This document shows positions 1-8,324 of a DNA stretch of 64,000 bases, in pieces. Made by a program: the position numbers and the translations under genes. This stretch comes from Micromonospora sp. NBC_00389 (lineage in GTDB: Bacteria; Actinomycetota; Actinomycetes; Mycobacteriales; Micromonosporaceae): NCBI RefSeq assembly GCF_036059255.1, contig NZ_CP107947.1, positions 6,882,001-6,946,000 of the forward strand, given 5' to 3'. The first letter of the stretch is position 1, and every line of letters begins with the position of its first letter. The notes under the pieces are model-generated. The model saw nothing but the letters and a program-made list of their open reading frames with translations, was not told where the DNA came from and ran no database searches.

Positions 1-617
1 GTCACCAGGCAGCAGTCGAGTTTGTGCAGCGGCGTCGAGAGCATCGGCGAGGACAGCACGTCCTGCACGGACAATGGCGTGGGGTAGGGCGCGTCCGGAT
101 TCTTCAGCGCCCACTGGCGCGCAGAGACCGCGACCTCCGCCAACTGCTCGCTGGTGGTGCCGAACTCGTGCATGTGCCGCTGGGCGATGAGCCCAAAACT
201 GCTGATCGGGTGGATCAAGCCGTACGGCTGCTCGTACGGCGACCACTCGGCGAGGCTGGTCAGCTTGCCGCGGTCGGAGCGCTGGGTGCTGCCGTAGGTG
301 ATGAGCGCGACTGAGCAGAGACCTGCCTCGATGGCCGCCGCCGCATGGCCGACGTGGGAGATGAACGACCCGCCACCAACCACCGTCGAGTCGATGTACG
401 TCGGGCGCAGGCCGAGGTACTCCGCCACCGTGAGCGCGGGCATCGCGTAGTAGGAGGAGGCCGTAAACAGCCCGTCGACGTCATCCTTGTGCAGCCCTAC
501 CTCTGCGAGTGCCCGCCGGGTCGCCTCGCCCATCAGGCCGACTGGTGAACGGCCCTGCGACTGGAACGTGTCGACCTCGGCCGCCGCCACGATGGCCGCC
601 TTGCCGCGGAGGCTCAT
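1..617 (-). CDS. Thiolase-superfamily lipid-transfer-type protein (partial, 3' end beyond window)
   Basis: The first 205 codons of a thiolase-like protein, reading leftward off the window edge. The N-terminus has the thiolase beta strand (KAAIVAAAEVDTF) and the helix that follows. Downstream are the GLFTASSYYAMPAL and VVGGGSFISHVGHAAAAIEAG stretches that, in SCP2-thiolase-like proteins, replace the usual catalytic-Cys loop; no CxS nucleophile motif is seen there. Such proteins usually pair with a DUF35 zinc-ribbon/OB-fold partner and act in CoA-ester C-C bond chemistry or retro-aldol side-chain cleavage. That partner lies immediately upstream with an ATGA stop/start overlap (614-617), so the two are surely cotranscribed and probably form a complex. 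The substrate is unknown. Confidence 0.85.
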   Translation of the reverse strand, partial: MSLRGKAAIVAAAEVDTFQSQGRSPVGLMGEATRRALAEVGLHKDDVDGLFTASSYYAMPALTVAEYLGLRPTYIDSTVVGGGSFISHVGHAAAAIEAGLCSVALITYGSTQRSDRGKLTSLAEWSPYEQPYGLIHPISSFGLIAQRHMHEFGTTSEQLAEVAVSARQWALKNPDAPYPTPLSVQDVLSSPMLSTPLHKLDCCLV

Positions 618-1030
618 CGGGCACCTGCCGTGGCCTGGAAGCGCGGCAAGGTGAGCTCGGGCGTCACCTCGTCGAAGACCGCCTGTACGGGCATCCCGAT
701 CCATGGCACGTCTGCCTCCGGCGAGACCACCAGGTCGGCGAGCACGCGCACGCCCTCGTCAAGGTCGACGAGCACGACGGTGTAGGGCACCCGGTCGGCC
801 AGACCGGGATGCCCGGCGCGGTGCAGCGTTGTGAACGAGTGCACCGTGCCCGTACCGGCCGCCTGCCGGAGGCTGAGCCGGTCGGAGAGGCAGACGGGGC
901 AGACTGTGCGGGGGTAGAAGACACGCGCCCCGCAACTCTCGCATTGCTGGAACGCGAGCCGGTGCGCGCGCGCCTCCTCGAAGTAGATGTTCTCCTCGCC
1001 GCGCGGCGTGGGGGTAGGCCGGTCGGTCAC
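614..1030 (-). CDS. DUF35 zinc-ribbon/OB-fold protein, partner of the thiolase-like protein
   Basis: A 138-residue protein. The zinc-ribbon knuckles are CESCGARVF and CPVCLSD, followed by an OB-fold domain (GTGTVHSFTTLHRAG, then VPYTVVLVDLDEGVRVLADLV). This is the size and order typical of the DUF35 / acyl-CoA-associated OB-fold family, which serves as the accessory subunit of SCP2-thiolase-like enzymes. I chose the GTG at 1028-1030 because an AAAGG ribosome binding site precedes it; a second in-frame GTG at 1049-1051 overlaps the upstream stop and would add 7 residues. It overlaps the thiolase-like gene by 4 nt. Confidence 0.85.
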   Translation of the reverse strand: MTDRPTPTPRGEENIYFEEARAHRLAFQQCESCGARVFYPRTVCPVCLSDRLSLRQAAGTGTVHSFTTLHRAGHPGLADRVPYTVVLVDLDEGVRVLADLVVSPEADVPWIGMPVQAVFDEVTPELTLPRFQATAGAR

Positions 1031-1047
1031 TGTCTGCCCTTTCTCGG

Positions 1048-2004
1048 TCACTTGACCGCGGTCGGGTTGATCGGGCCGCCCACGCTGCCCTTGACAGGCA
1101 ACGGGTTCGCCGAAAAGAACATCTCGTAGACGCCATCCTCGGCGCAGTCGACAGCGAGTTCCTCGAAGTCGAAGATCTCGCCGACGAGCAGACCCATCTG
1201 CGGGATCGCCACCCTGTGCCACGGCTGGGTGACGCACGCGAGGTCGTTGGGGCGCACCTCGGCACCCCACGTGTCCACCGCCAGTCCGCCGATCTGGTGC
1301 TCGTCGATCCATCCGAGGGTGTCGAAGGTGAGGCCGGGTGCGTCACCGCCGGCGTAGTCGCCCCAACCATCCTGGGCCCGACACATTGCGATCTGGCCGA
1401 AGCGCAGCAGCACGATGTCGCCGCGCCGGACCTCGACGCCCTGCCCGTCGGCGCAGGCCTGCAGCAGGTCACTGTTGATGCCTTCGCCGGGCTGGCACCA
1501 GTCGACGCCAAGATGGCGTGGTAGGTCCAGCAGCACCGCGCGCCCGGTGATGCGGTTGCGGTAGTTGGCGATGTCGTTGCGCTCGGCCCCCATCGAGCTG
1601 ACCAGCCGGCAGTCGTAGCCGTTCCACATCTTCGAGTCGTAGAAGATGTGGCCCAGGGCGTCCCAGTGGGTGGCGCCCTGGGCCGCGAGGATGAGCACGT
1701 CGTCGGCTGCGCCGATCCCTTGCGGGGTGCCGGCGAGGTCACGGGAGTAGACGTCGTCACCGTCTCGCAGCATGAAGCTCATCGGGTTGAAGCGCCGGAG
1801 GTGACCCTTCTGCGGGCCGTCGTCGCCATAAGAGATGGACAGCGAGAAGACTCGGCCCTTGCGCACCAGTCCTGCGGCGTTGCGTACGTCGTCGGCCGTG
1901 ATGTAGTTGACCGTGCCGGCCTCGTCCTCGGGGCCCCACTTGCCCCAGTTGCAATAGCTCTTGGCCGCCTCAGCCAGGCGTGCCCGGCCGCCGTCGTCGT
2001 GCAT
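1048..2004 (-). CDS. Cyclase family metal-dependent hydrolase (kynurenine formamidase-like)
   Basis: A 318-residue protein of the cyclase/KynB superfamily. The metal-binding signature THWDALGH is at residues 112-119 (family consensus HxGTHxDxPxH). Members hydrolyse amides or lactones (N-formylkynurenine, isatin) using a divalent metal. At 318 residues it is longer than KynB (~210) and matches the long subgroup found in aromatic-degradation clusters. Its partner genes (amidohydrolase, MmgE/PrpD, thiolase-like) suggest ring-opening or hydrolysis of an intermediate, but the substrate cannot be read from sequence. The start is an ATG about 70 nt downstream of the amidohydrolase gene. Confidence 0.85.
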   Translation of the reverse strand: MHDDGGRARLAEAAKSYCNWGKWGPEDEAGTVNYITADDVRNAAGLVRKGRVFSLSISYGDDGPQKGHLRRFNPMSFMLRDGDDVYSRDLAGTPQGIGAADDVLILAAQGATHWDALGHIFYDSKMWNGYDCRLVSSMGAERNDIANYRNRITGRAVLLDLPRHLGVDWCQPGEGINSDLLQACADGQGVEVRRGDIVLLRFGQIAMCRAQDGWGDYAGGDAPGLTFDTLGWIDEHQIGGLAVDTWGAEVRPNDLACVTQPWHRVAIPQMGLLVGEIFDFEELAVDCAEDGVYEMFFSANPLPVKGSVGGPINPTAVK

Positions 2005-2075
2005 GCAGAGTCCCCATTCCTACTTGAATGTCGTATGTCGTCGGCCAAATCGGCCCCGCGTCATGCGCGTGTCGA

Positions 2076-3065
2076 TCAGCGGAGGAAACGCTCCGCGTTT
2101 CCACCGAGCACCTGTGCCTCGAGGGCGGCGTCCAGCCCCAGCGACCGCACGCTGCCGACGGGGTCGCCGTCGGCCATGTCGAAGCGGTAGTCGCTGCCGA
2201 GCAGCACGTGGTCCCAGCCGACCCGTTCGCCGAGGAACTGCAGCGACATGCGGTCGTGGGTCAGGGAGTCGAAGAACAGCCGCGCGAAGTACTCGCTCGG
2301 GGGTGTGCTGATCACGGTCTGCGCCTCGGGACGGCAGCGCCAGCCGTGATCCCACCGCCCGATCTGGTAGGGCGCGAAGCCGCCGCCGTGGACGAAGCAG
2401 AACCGTAGGGCGGGGTGGCGCTCAAGCACCCCGCCGAAGATCAGGCTGGCGATGGCAATGGTGGAGTCGGTCGGGTTGCCGACGAAATTCTGCAGGTAGT
2501 ACGACGTGAGCCGCTCGCTTCCCGCGACCTTGTCCGGGTGCACGAGCACCGCGAGACCCGCGTCAGCGAGCGCACCCCACAGCGGCTCGAAGTCGGGGTC
2601 GTCGAGGTTGCGGCCGTTGACGTTCGACCCGATCTCGACGCCGCGGACGGCCGGGTCGTCCACGACCCGGGCCAGCTCGTCGAGGCTCGCCGCCATGTCC
2701 TGCAGGGGTAGGTCGGCGAACACCGACAGCCGGGCGGGTGACTTCGCGGCAGTCGCGAGCAGAGCATCGTTCTGCAGCCGGGTGAAGTCCATGCCGACAT
2801 TGGCCGGCATGGCGTAGTTGAAGTTGGGCGGCGCGGCGGAGATGACCTGGTGGTCGACGCCGCGGGTGTCCATGTCGGCGAGCCGCGCCGACACCTCGAG
2901 CATGCCCTCGGGCAGCGGTCCGCTCCGCCGGCCGTGCGGGTAGGACAGGTAGGTGCCGTTCTCCCGCTCGGTGAGCGTCGGGCCGTACTCGGGGTGCGCG
3001 TCGTGCATCGCGCCGACCATCTCGCGCGGGATCGCGTGTGCGTGGACATCGACGGTTGTAGTCAC
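2076..3065 (-). CDS. Amidohydrolase family 2 (ACMSD-like) metal-dependent hydrolase/decarboxylase
   Basis: A 329-residue TIM-barrel protein of the amidohydrolase-2 group. The metal motif VDVHAHAIP is at residues 5-12 (H8, H10), followed by a VHPDK histidine, the FVHGGGFAPYQIGRWDHGW segment and a GSDYRFD aspartate near residue 290. Characterised relatives include ACMSD, gamma-resorcylate decarboxylase and 4-oxalomesaconate hydratase, so decarboxylation or hydration of a dicarboxylate or aromatic acid is as likely as hydrolysis. It begins with GTG (3063-3065), overlapping the stop of the MmgE/PrpD gene by 4 nt, so the two are translationally coupled. Confidence 0.87.
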   Translation of the reverse strand: MTTTVDVHAHAIPREMVGAMHDAHPEYGPTLTERENGTYLSYPHGRRSGPLPEGMLEVSARLADMDTRGVDHQVISAAPPNFNYAMPANVGMDFTRLQNDALLATAAKSPARLSVFADLPLQDMAASLDELARVVDDPAVRGVEIGSNVNGRNLDDPDFEPLWGALADAGLAVLVHPDKVAGSERLTSYYLQNFVGNPTDSTIAIASLIFGGVLERHPALRFCFVHGGGFAPYQIGRWDHGWRCRPEAQTVISTPPSEYFARLFFDSLTHDRMSLQFLGERVGWDHVLLGSDYRFDMADGDPVGSVRSLGLDAALEAQVLGGNAERFLR

Positions 3066-4438
3066 GGCGCCGCTTCTTCAGTGGGTTGCAGGGTGGTGGT
3101 CAGGTCACTCACCGGCTCGTGGTCGAGACGCCAGAGCCGCCGGGCGAGGTCCACCGTGGAGGTGTCTCCGATCACCGGTGCGGCAAGGGAGGTGAACTTC
3201 GCGATCAGGTCGTCGTCGGTCATCGGCTGCCGCAGCGTGCCGAGGGCGTGCTCGACGTGTGTCTCGTGCGACTCGCCACGGCCGCGCACGGTCACGAAGG
3301 ACTCGTCCTGCCGGATGGCCGCGTCGCCCTCGACGGTGACCTTGCTCGTCAGGTTGCGGTAGCGCGAGTCGGCGACGCGCTCGTCCGCGAAGCTGTCCGG
3401 GCCGGCCGACCCGTCGAGGTAGGCGGCCGCTGCGGCGTAGGCCACACTGAACTTCGCCTCGAGTTCGGTGGTCGGTGACCTGATGCCCATCAGCACCAAC
3501 GACTCCGGCGGCACCCTGAGGTGGATGCCTTCGATGTCGTCCGGGACGAAGCCGGTGCGTCGGCGCAGGTTGAGGACGCCGTCGATGGCGGCGTGCGCGA
3601 CCAGTCCGCAAGCGTATGGCTTGAATCCGTCCTCGAGCACGGCCCACCGGGTGCCGAGGTCACCCAGGAGCGCCTCGGTGTCCAACACGTTGCTGTAGCG
3701 GCTGAAGAAGCCCTTGCCCGCCTCGAGCGCGGCCGGGTTGCTGGTGAAGCCGCGCGCGGCGAGCAGCGCCCCCTGGACCCCGCTCGCGCCGGCCCGGCCG
3801 AGGTTGAGGGACTTGGCCATCGACCCGAACACCGCGGTGATGCCGGCGCCCTGGGTGATGCCGAGACCGGCTGCGTGCGCGAGCCGGCCGGGGTCGAGGC
3901 GCAGGAGCCGCCCGGCAGCGGTCGCCACCGCCATCGGCGCCACGACGCTGGTACCGTGCCAGCCGCGATCGGCGTAGTCGGGGTACATCGCCAGCGCGAG
4001 CCGCGCCTGCAATTCGAAGCCGACGACGAAGGCGGCCAGCAGGTCCCGGTAGGTCGAGCCCTGCGTCTGCCCCACGGCCAGCAGGGCTGGCAGCAGCGGG
4101 GCGCTTGCGTGGATGCGGGTCGGGATCAGCGTGTCGTCGAAGTCGAGCACGTGCGCGCTCACGCCGTTGACCATGGTCGCGGTAACGACGTCGACCCGGC
4201 GACGGTGGCCGACAACGGTGGCCACCGGTGCGCCCGAGAGCTCGTCCGCGAGGTCGAGCAGGATCGTGGTCGCCTCCGTTTGGCTGCCGCCGAGCGTCAC
4301 GCCGAGCGAGTCGATCACCGCGCGCCGGGCGGCGTGGACCACCTCGGCGGGCAGGTCGTCGAAGTCGACGCTGGCGGACCAGTCGAGCAGCGGCCCGGTC
4401 AACGCGGCGACGTCGTGGTCCGGTGTGGTGGCCGTCAT
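3062..4438 (-). CDS. MmgE/PrpD family protein (2-methylcitrate dehydratase-like)
   Basis: A 458-residue member of the MmgE/PrpD family, full length for the group (~450-480). The all-alpha N-terminal domain contains typical segments such as RRAVIDSLGVTLGG (~40-53) and HVLDFDDTL. A central FKPYACGLVAHAAIDG stretch and a smaller alpha/beta C-terminal domain follow. Family members dehydrate or isomerise tricarboxylic-type acids (2-methylcitrate dehydratase, aconitate decarboxylase). Here it sits between an ABC permease gene (4-nt overlap) and an amidohydrolase gene (4-nt overlap), so it is more likely a dehydratase or hydratase of the imported compound than part of the propionate cycle; no prpB or prpC is nearby. 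Confidence 0.87.
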   Translation of the reverse strand: MTATTPDHDVAALTGPLLDWSASVDFDDLPAEVVHAARRAVIDSLGVTLGGSQTEATTILLDLADELSGAPVATVVGHRRRVDVVTATMVNGVSAHVLDFDDTLIPTRIHASAPLLPALLAVGQTQGSTYRDLLAAFVVGFELQARLALAMYPDYADRGWHGTSVVAPMAVATAAGRLLRLDPGRLAHAAGLGITQGAGITAVFGSMAKSLNLGRAGASGVQGALLAARGFTSNPAALEAGKGFFSRYSNVLDTEALLGDLGTRWAVLEDGFKPYACGLVAHAAIDGVLNLRRRTGFVPDDIEGIHLRVPPESLVLMGIRSPTTELEAKFSVAYAAAAAYLDGSAGPDSFADERVADSRYRNLTSKVTVEGDAAIRQDESFVTVRGRGESHETHVEHALGTLRQPMTDDDLIAKFTSLAAPVIGDTSTVDLARRLWRLDHEPVSDLTTTLQPTEEAAP

Positions 4439-5298
4439 GACGGGCTCCGCCAGTAGATGACCTTGCGTTCGATCAACTCGATTAGCAGGAAGCTAGCTGT
4501 GCCGAGAACGCCGAAGACAAAGATGAGGGCGAACATCGATGGCGTCTCGTAGCTGGCCTTGTAGCGCAGCAGCAGGAAGCCGAGGCCGGCGTCGGACCCG
4601 ACGAACTCCGAGACAATGGCACCGATCATGGCCGTGGTAATCGCGATTTTGAGGCCACCGAAGATGGCGGGCAGGGCGCTGCGCAGCCGCAGCTTGCGGA
4701 AGACCTCCCAGCGCGAGGCGCGCAGGATGCGCATCAGTCGCATCTCGTTGTCGGACACCATGGACAGTCCGACCAGGGTGGTGACGAAGACCGGGAAGAA
4801 GCAGGCGATGGCGGCCTGCACAACCTTGCCGGTCAGCCCGAAGCCGAGCCAGGTGATGACCACCGGCGCCAGCACGATGCCGGGAATGGCCTCGAAGCCG
4901 GCGAGCAGCGGAAAGTAGGCCCGGCGCAGCAGCGGGAAGCTCGACAGCGCGATGCCCAGACCCAGGCCGATCGCGCAGCCCAGGCCGAAGCCGAGGGCGA
5001 TCTCCGACACGGTTCGCCACAGGTGCCGAGCAAAGAAGTCGTCGGTGACGACCTCCCGCAGGGCCGTGACGGCGTCGCCGAAGTCCGGCAGCAGGATCGA
5101 GTGGATGAGGTCGAGACGGCGGACGAGCATCCAGAGCAGGACCAGGAGTGGCGCGACCAGGACGCTGATGACCACCGGCAGCCAGCGTCGCACAGCGTGG
5201 CGCAGCCCGGCCCCGCCGGTCTGGTCCGCCGCCACGAGCAGTCGCGCCTCCTCGTCGGGCGTGAGCGACTGCCGTGTCTCGTGCATGGTCGAGGTCAT
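4435..5298 (-). CDS. ABC transporter permease (SsuC/TauC type)
   Basis: A 287-residue inner-membrane permease with about six hydrophobic segments and the cytoplasmic EAA-type loop (ILRASRWEVFRKLRLRSALP) that contacts the ATPase. It belongs to the nitrate/sulfonate/taurine importer family. I place the start at the ATG at 5296-5298, whose ATGA overlaps the stop of the second permease gene. A longer reading to 5325 would add nine residues inside that gene. With 5295-6230 it forms a heterodimeric channel. Confidence 0.88.
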   Translation of the reverse strand: MTSTMHETRQSLTPDEEARLLVAADQTGGAGLRHAVRRWLPVVISVLVAPLLVLLWMLVRRLDLIHSILLPDFGDAVTALREVVTDDFFARHLWRTVSEIALGFGLGCAIGLGLGIALSSFPLLRRAYFPLLAGFEAIPGIVLAPVVITWLGFGLTGKVVQAAIACFFPVFVTTLVGLSMVSDNEMRLMRILRASRWEVFRKLRLRSALPAIFGGLKIAITTAMIGAIVSEFVGSDAGLGFLLLRYKASYETPSMFALIFVFGVLGTASFLLIELIERKVIYWRSPS

Positions 5299-6230
5299 CG
5301 GCCGGCCCCCTTGTCCTCGCGCCAAAAGATGAACCGACGGTCCAGGTAGTCGAAAAGCATCACCGCGGCGACGGCCATCGCGGCCACGATGGCGACCACG
5401 GCGAAGGCGAGATTCATCCGAATCTGCTGGTTGTAGACCGCGACCAGCCGGCCCAGGCCCTCAGAGGAGCCGACGAGGATCTCCGCGACCAGGACGCCGG
5501 TGAACGCGAGCAATGCCGCGTGTTTGATGCCGACGAAGACGAGCGGCGCCGCCGTCGGGAGGCGCAGCTTGCGGTAGACCTGCCAGCGCGACGCGCCCAG
5601 TGAACGCATGAGCTTCATCGGCTCGGCCGCCGGCAGGGTGAGACCCACCATCGTATTGATCATCAGCGGGAAGAAGCAGATGGCCACAGCTGTCGCGATC
5701 TTGCTCTCGACCCCGAAGCCCAGCGCCCCGATGATGAGCGGCGCGAGGACCACCTTGGGCAGCGACTGAAATGCCAGTATGTACGGTGCCCAGATCTTGC
5801 GCAGCAGCGGCACCACCGCGAGCAACGTGCCGAGCACGAACCCGAGGCTCGCCCCGATCGCGAAGCCGAGCCCGACCTCGGTGAGGGTCACCTGGAGATG
5901 ACGCAGCATGAAGCCCGCGGATACCAGGGCCCAGAAACCCTTCGCGGTCTCCACCGGGTCTGGCAGCAGGAGCGGGTCGACCAGGCCGAGGTTTGGCAGC
6001 AGGTACCAGACGACCAGCAACCCGAGACAGGTCAACACCCCGATGAGCTTGGCGGCGTGCCGGTGGGAGCCACGACGCGTGGTGGACGCGAGCAGCCGCT
6101 CCTCCAGCTCGTCGAGCGGGCGCGTCCCGAGCGCGCGACCCCCATCGAGGGTGGCCGCCGCCTGGCGCGGCATCTCGGGCCGGGCGGCTGCCGGCGTGCG
6201 CTGGGGCTCCGGCGCGGTCTCGCCCCTCAT
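5295..6230 (-). CDS. ABC transporter permease (SsuC/TauC type), second subunit
   Basis: A 311-residue permease homologous to the following one. About 80 hydrophilic residues precede the first membrane segment. The EAA loop is visible as MRSLGASRWQVYRKLRLPTAAPLVF. It overlaps the ATPase gene by ATGA (6227-6230) and the other permease by 4 nt. Two different permeases per importer occur in some members of this family, although homodimers are more usual. Confidence 0.88.
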   Translation of the reverse strand: MRGETAPEPQRTPAAARPEMPRQAAATLDGGRALGTRPLDELEERLLASTTRRGSHRHAAKLIGVLTCLGLLVVWYLLPNLGLVDPLLLPDPVETAKGFWALVSAGFMLRHLQVTLTEVGLGFAIGASLGFVLGTLLAVVPLLRKIWAPYILAFQSLPKVVLAPLIIGALGFGVESKIATAVAICFFPLMINTMVGLTLPAAEPMKLMRSLGASRWQVYRKLRLPTAAPLVFVGIKHAALLAFTGVLVAEILVGSSEGLGRLVAVYNQQIRMNLAFAVVAIVAAMAVAAVMLFDYLDRRFIFWREDKGAGR

Positions 6231-7036
6231 GCGACACCCAGCAGCTCGCGGATCTCGAACACCCTGTCGGCGAAGCGCTGGTCCTTCATCACCTCGAGCA
6301 CACGTGGGCGCGGCAGGTCGATATCGAGCACCCGGGCCACCTCGCCCGGGCGCGGCGTCATGACGACGACCCGGTCGGACAGGAAAACCGCCTCGTTGAT
6401 GTTGTGCGTCACGAAGATGACGGTCTTGCCGGTCTCGGTCCAGATCTTCAACAGCTCGAGGTTCATGTTTTCGCGGGTGAACTCGTCGAGGGCGCCGAAG
6501 GGCTCATCGAGTAAGAGCACGCTGGGGTCGTAGAGCAGGACTCGGGCCAGCGAAGCGCGTTGCTGCATGCCGCCCGAGAGCTGCGCCGGGTAGGCACGGA
6601 CGAAGGACTCGAGCCCGACCGCCTCGAGCAGCTCGAGGGCACGGGGCCGGTACTTCTTCTTGTCCCAGCCGAAGATCTCGATCGGCATCAGGACGTTCTC
6701 GAGGACGGTGCGCCACGGGAAGAGCACCGAGGTCTGGAACATCATCCCAATGTCGCGATGCGGGGCGTCGATCACCGCCCCTTTGAAGCGCACCTCGCCG
6801 TGGCTCGGCGGGAGCAGGCCCGCCATGACGTTGAGCAGGGTCGACTTGCCGCAGCCGCTGGGGCCGACGAAGGACAGGAACTCGCCCGGCCGGACGTCGA
6901 GGTTGATGTCACGCAGGGCCATCACCCCGCCGGTGTCGGTGTGGAACACCTTGTAGAGGTTGTCGACCTCGAAGACCGCCTGTGTGGCCGTGGTGGCTTC
7001 GTCGATGCTCACCATGCTGCCCGTCGTCGTGGTCAC
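6227..7036 (-). CDS. ABC transporter ATP-binding protein (SsuB/TauB type)
   Basis: A 269-residue ATPase. Walker A is GPSGCGKST (58-66), the Q-loop glutamine is at 101, the signature LSGGMQQR is at 153-160, Walker B is LLLDEPF (174-180), followed by the D-loop GALDE and the VTHNI switch histidine. It is closest in layout to nitrate/sulfonate/taurine importers. The start is the GTG at 7034-7036, overlapping the solute-binding-protein stop by 4 nt; the open frame extends upstream but has no better ribosome binding site. It lies centrally in a binding protein-ATPase-permease-permease operon. Confidence 0.9.
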   Translation of the reverse strand: MTTTTGSMVSIDEATTATQAVFEVDNLYKVFHTDTGGVMALRDINLDVRPGEFLSFVGPSGCGKSTLLNVMAGLLPPSHGEVRFKGAVIDAPHRDIGMMFQTSVLFPWRTVLENVLMPIEIFGWDKKKYRPRALELLEAVGLESFVRAYPAQLSGGMQQRASLARVLLYDPSVLLLDEPFGALDEFTRENMNLELLKIWTETGKTVIFVTHNINEAVFLSDRVVVMTPRPGEVARVLDIDLPRPRVLEVMKDQRFADRVFEIRELLGVA

Positions 7037-8124
7037 TTGTAGGCCTTCGCTTCCGCGATGATCTCGTCGCGGTTGAAGTCGTTGACCTCCGCGAGGATGT
7101 CTGCGACCAGGAAGTCGTTCACGTCGAAGTCCTCGAAGTCCTTGGCGATCGAGGCGACGGTGTCCTTGAACGTCTTCATCTGGTCGGCTTTGTGCCGCCC
7201 GAATTGCTCGCCCTCGGGCACCGAGGTGGTCTTGACGGCCTCCTCGAATTGCAGGCTGCCCTGCGACTGCTCGGCGTCGTTGGTGCCGACCCACTGCTCA
7301 GGCACCGCCTCCTTCATGAACTTCTTGCAGGCCTCGACGTTGTTGTCACAGAACAGCGTCCCCTTGGCGATGCCGCGCGCCATGCGCACGAGCTGCTCGC
7401 GGTTCTTCTTCAGCCCCTTGGGCGTCGTGATGATCGAGCGGCCAGGGAGGCCCTCATAGAGCGGTGGGGTGATCTCGCGCAGCTTCAGGCCCGACACGGT
7501 CAATGAGTGACCGTCGTTCTTCGAACTGGCGTACGCGTCGACGCGACCGCGTTTGATGGCGTCCAGCGTGGTCGCCTCGCCCTCGCCGATCGGGATGAGG
7601 TTGACCTCGGTGACCGGGTTGATGCCCACGTCCTCGAGCGCGGAGTGCAGGACCGCGTTCTCGCCGCCGCCAGCCTGCGCGATACCGATGTTCTTACCCT
7701 TGAGGTCCCCAACGCTCTTGACGGCGCTGTCCTCGGGCACCCAGATACCGAAAATGCTGCCGTAGCTGTAGGTATATACGTCGATGAGCTCGAGACCCGC
7801 GCCGAGACCCTCGACCACCGCGGGCAGCGAAGGGGCACCCGCCACCAGGTTGCCCGCGACCATCTGCTCCACGAGGGCGCCACTACCCGAGCCGGGCACA
7901 AGCTCGACGTCGAGGTTCTCGTCCTCCCAGTATCCGAGCTTGTCCGCGGCCACGAAGGCGTAGAACGAACTCGACAGGGTGTCGCTCGGCGTCCCCATCT
8001 TGATACTCAGCCGCCCCCCTGAGCCGGAGGCGGTGTCCACATCGGCGTCGTCACCTCCGCAGGCGGCGAGCAGGCTCAGGCACGCGACTGCGGCGACGAG
8101 CTGAAGAGACCGGGAAACCTGCAC
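7033..8124 (-). CDS. ABC transporter substrate-binding lipoprotein (NMT1/THI5-SsuA family)
   Basis: A 363-residue periplasmic-type binding lipoprotein. The signal peptide ends in the lipobox LLAAC (Cys22), followed by a Gly/Asp-rich linker, then an NMT1/THI5-like domain (IKMGTPSDTLSSSFYAFVAADKLGYWEDENL). This family binds small organics such as sulfonates, taurine, pyrimidine precursors and aromatic acids. I chose the GTG at 8122-8124 because AGGAGG lies 5 nt upstream; the open frame would allow a start at 8241 without such a site. It is the first gene of the transport/catabolic operon, and its promoter region carries one of the three GAGAC/GTCTC operator-like elements. Confidence 0.9.
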   Translation of the reverse strand: MQVSRSLQLVAAVACLSLLAACGGDDADVDTASGSGGRLSIKMGTPSDTLSSSFYAFVAADKLGYWEDENLDVELVPGSGSGALVEQMVAGNLVAGAPSLPAVVEGLGAGLELIDVYTYSYGSIFGIWVPEDSAVKSVGDLKGKNIGIAQAGGGENAVLHSALEDVGINPVTEVNLIPIGEGEATTLDAIKRGRVDAYASSKNDGHSLTVSGLKLREITPPLYEGLPGRSIITTPKGLKKNREQLVRMARGIAKGTLFCDNNVEACKKFMKEAVPEQWVGTNDAEQSQGSLQFEEAVKTTSVPEGEQFGRHKADQMKTFKDTVASIAKDFEDFDVNDFLVADILAEVNDFNRDEIIAEAKAYK

Positions 8125-8324
8125 GGGCGCCTCCTGACTTTGGCGGGACCACCACGCAGAGCCTGTGATGGGTTGTCTCGTTGACCGAGACGTTGTCTCA
8201 TCGTCGATCCCACAATCGTCCCTGTGTTGCTTCGGTGTCAAGGGGTTGTTACGAACTCATGACCTCGAATTACCCCGGTCAGGCGCTGGCGGTTCTACCG
8301 CGGGCCGCCGAGTGGCACGAATGC
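8125..8324. other. Intergenic region between the enolase-superfamily gene and the transport operon
   Basis: About 200 nt between two minus-strand genes. It holds operator-like site A (8175-8199) and presumably the promoter of the import operon. I see no strong terminator hairpin for the upstream gene and no small gene. Confidence 0.5.
8175..8199. promoter_or_regulatory. Putative IclR operator, site A
   Basis: Three five-base half-sites, GTCTC (8175-8179), GAGAC (8187-8191) and GTCTC (8195-8199). The last two form a 13-bp palindrome, GAGAC-GTT-GTCTC. The element lies 51-75 nt upstream of the substrate-binding-protein start. The half-site spacing is identical to that at 10475-10499, upstream of the acyl-CoA ligase. 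Confidence 0.55.
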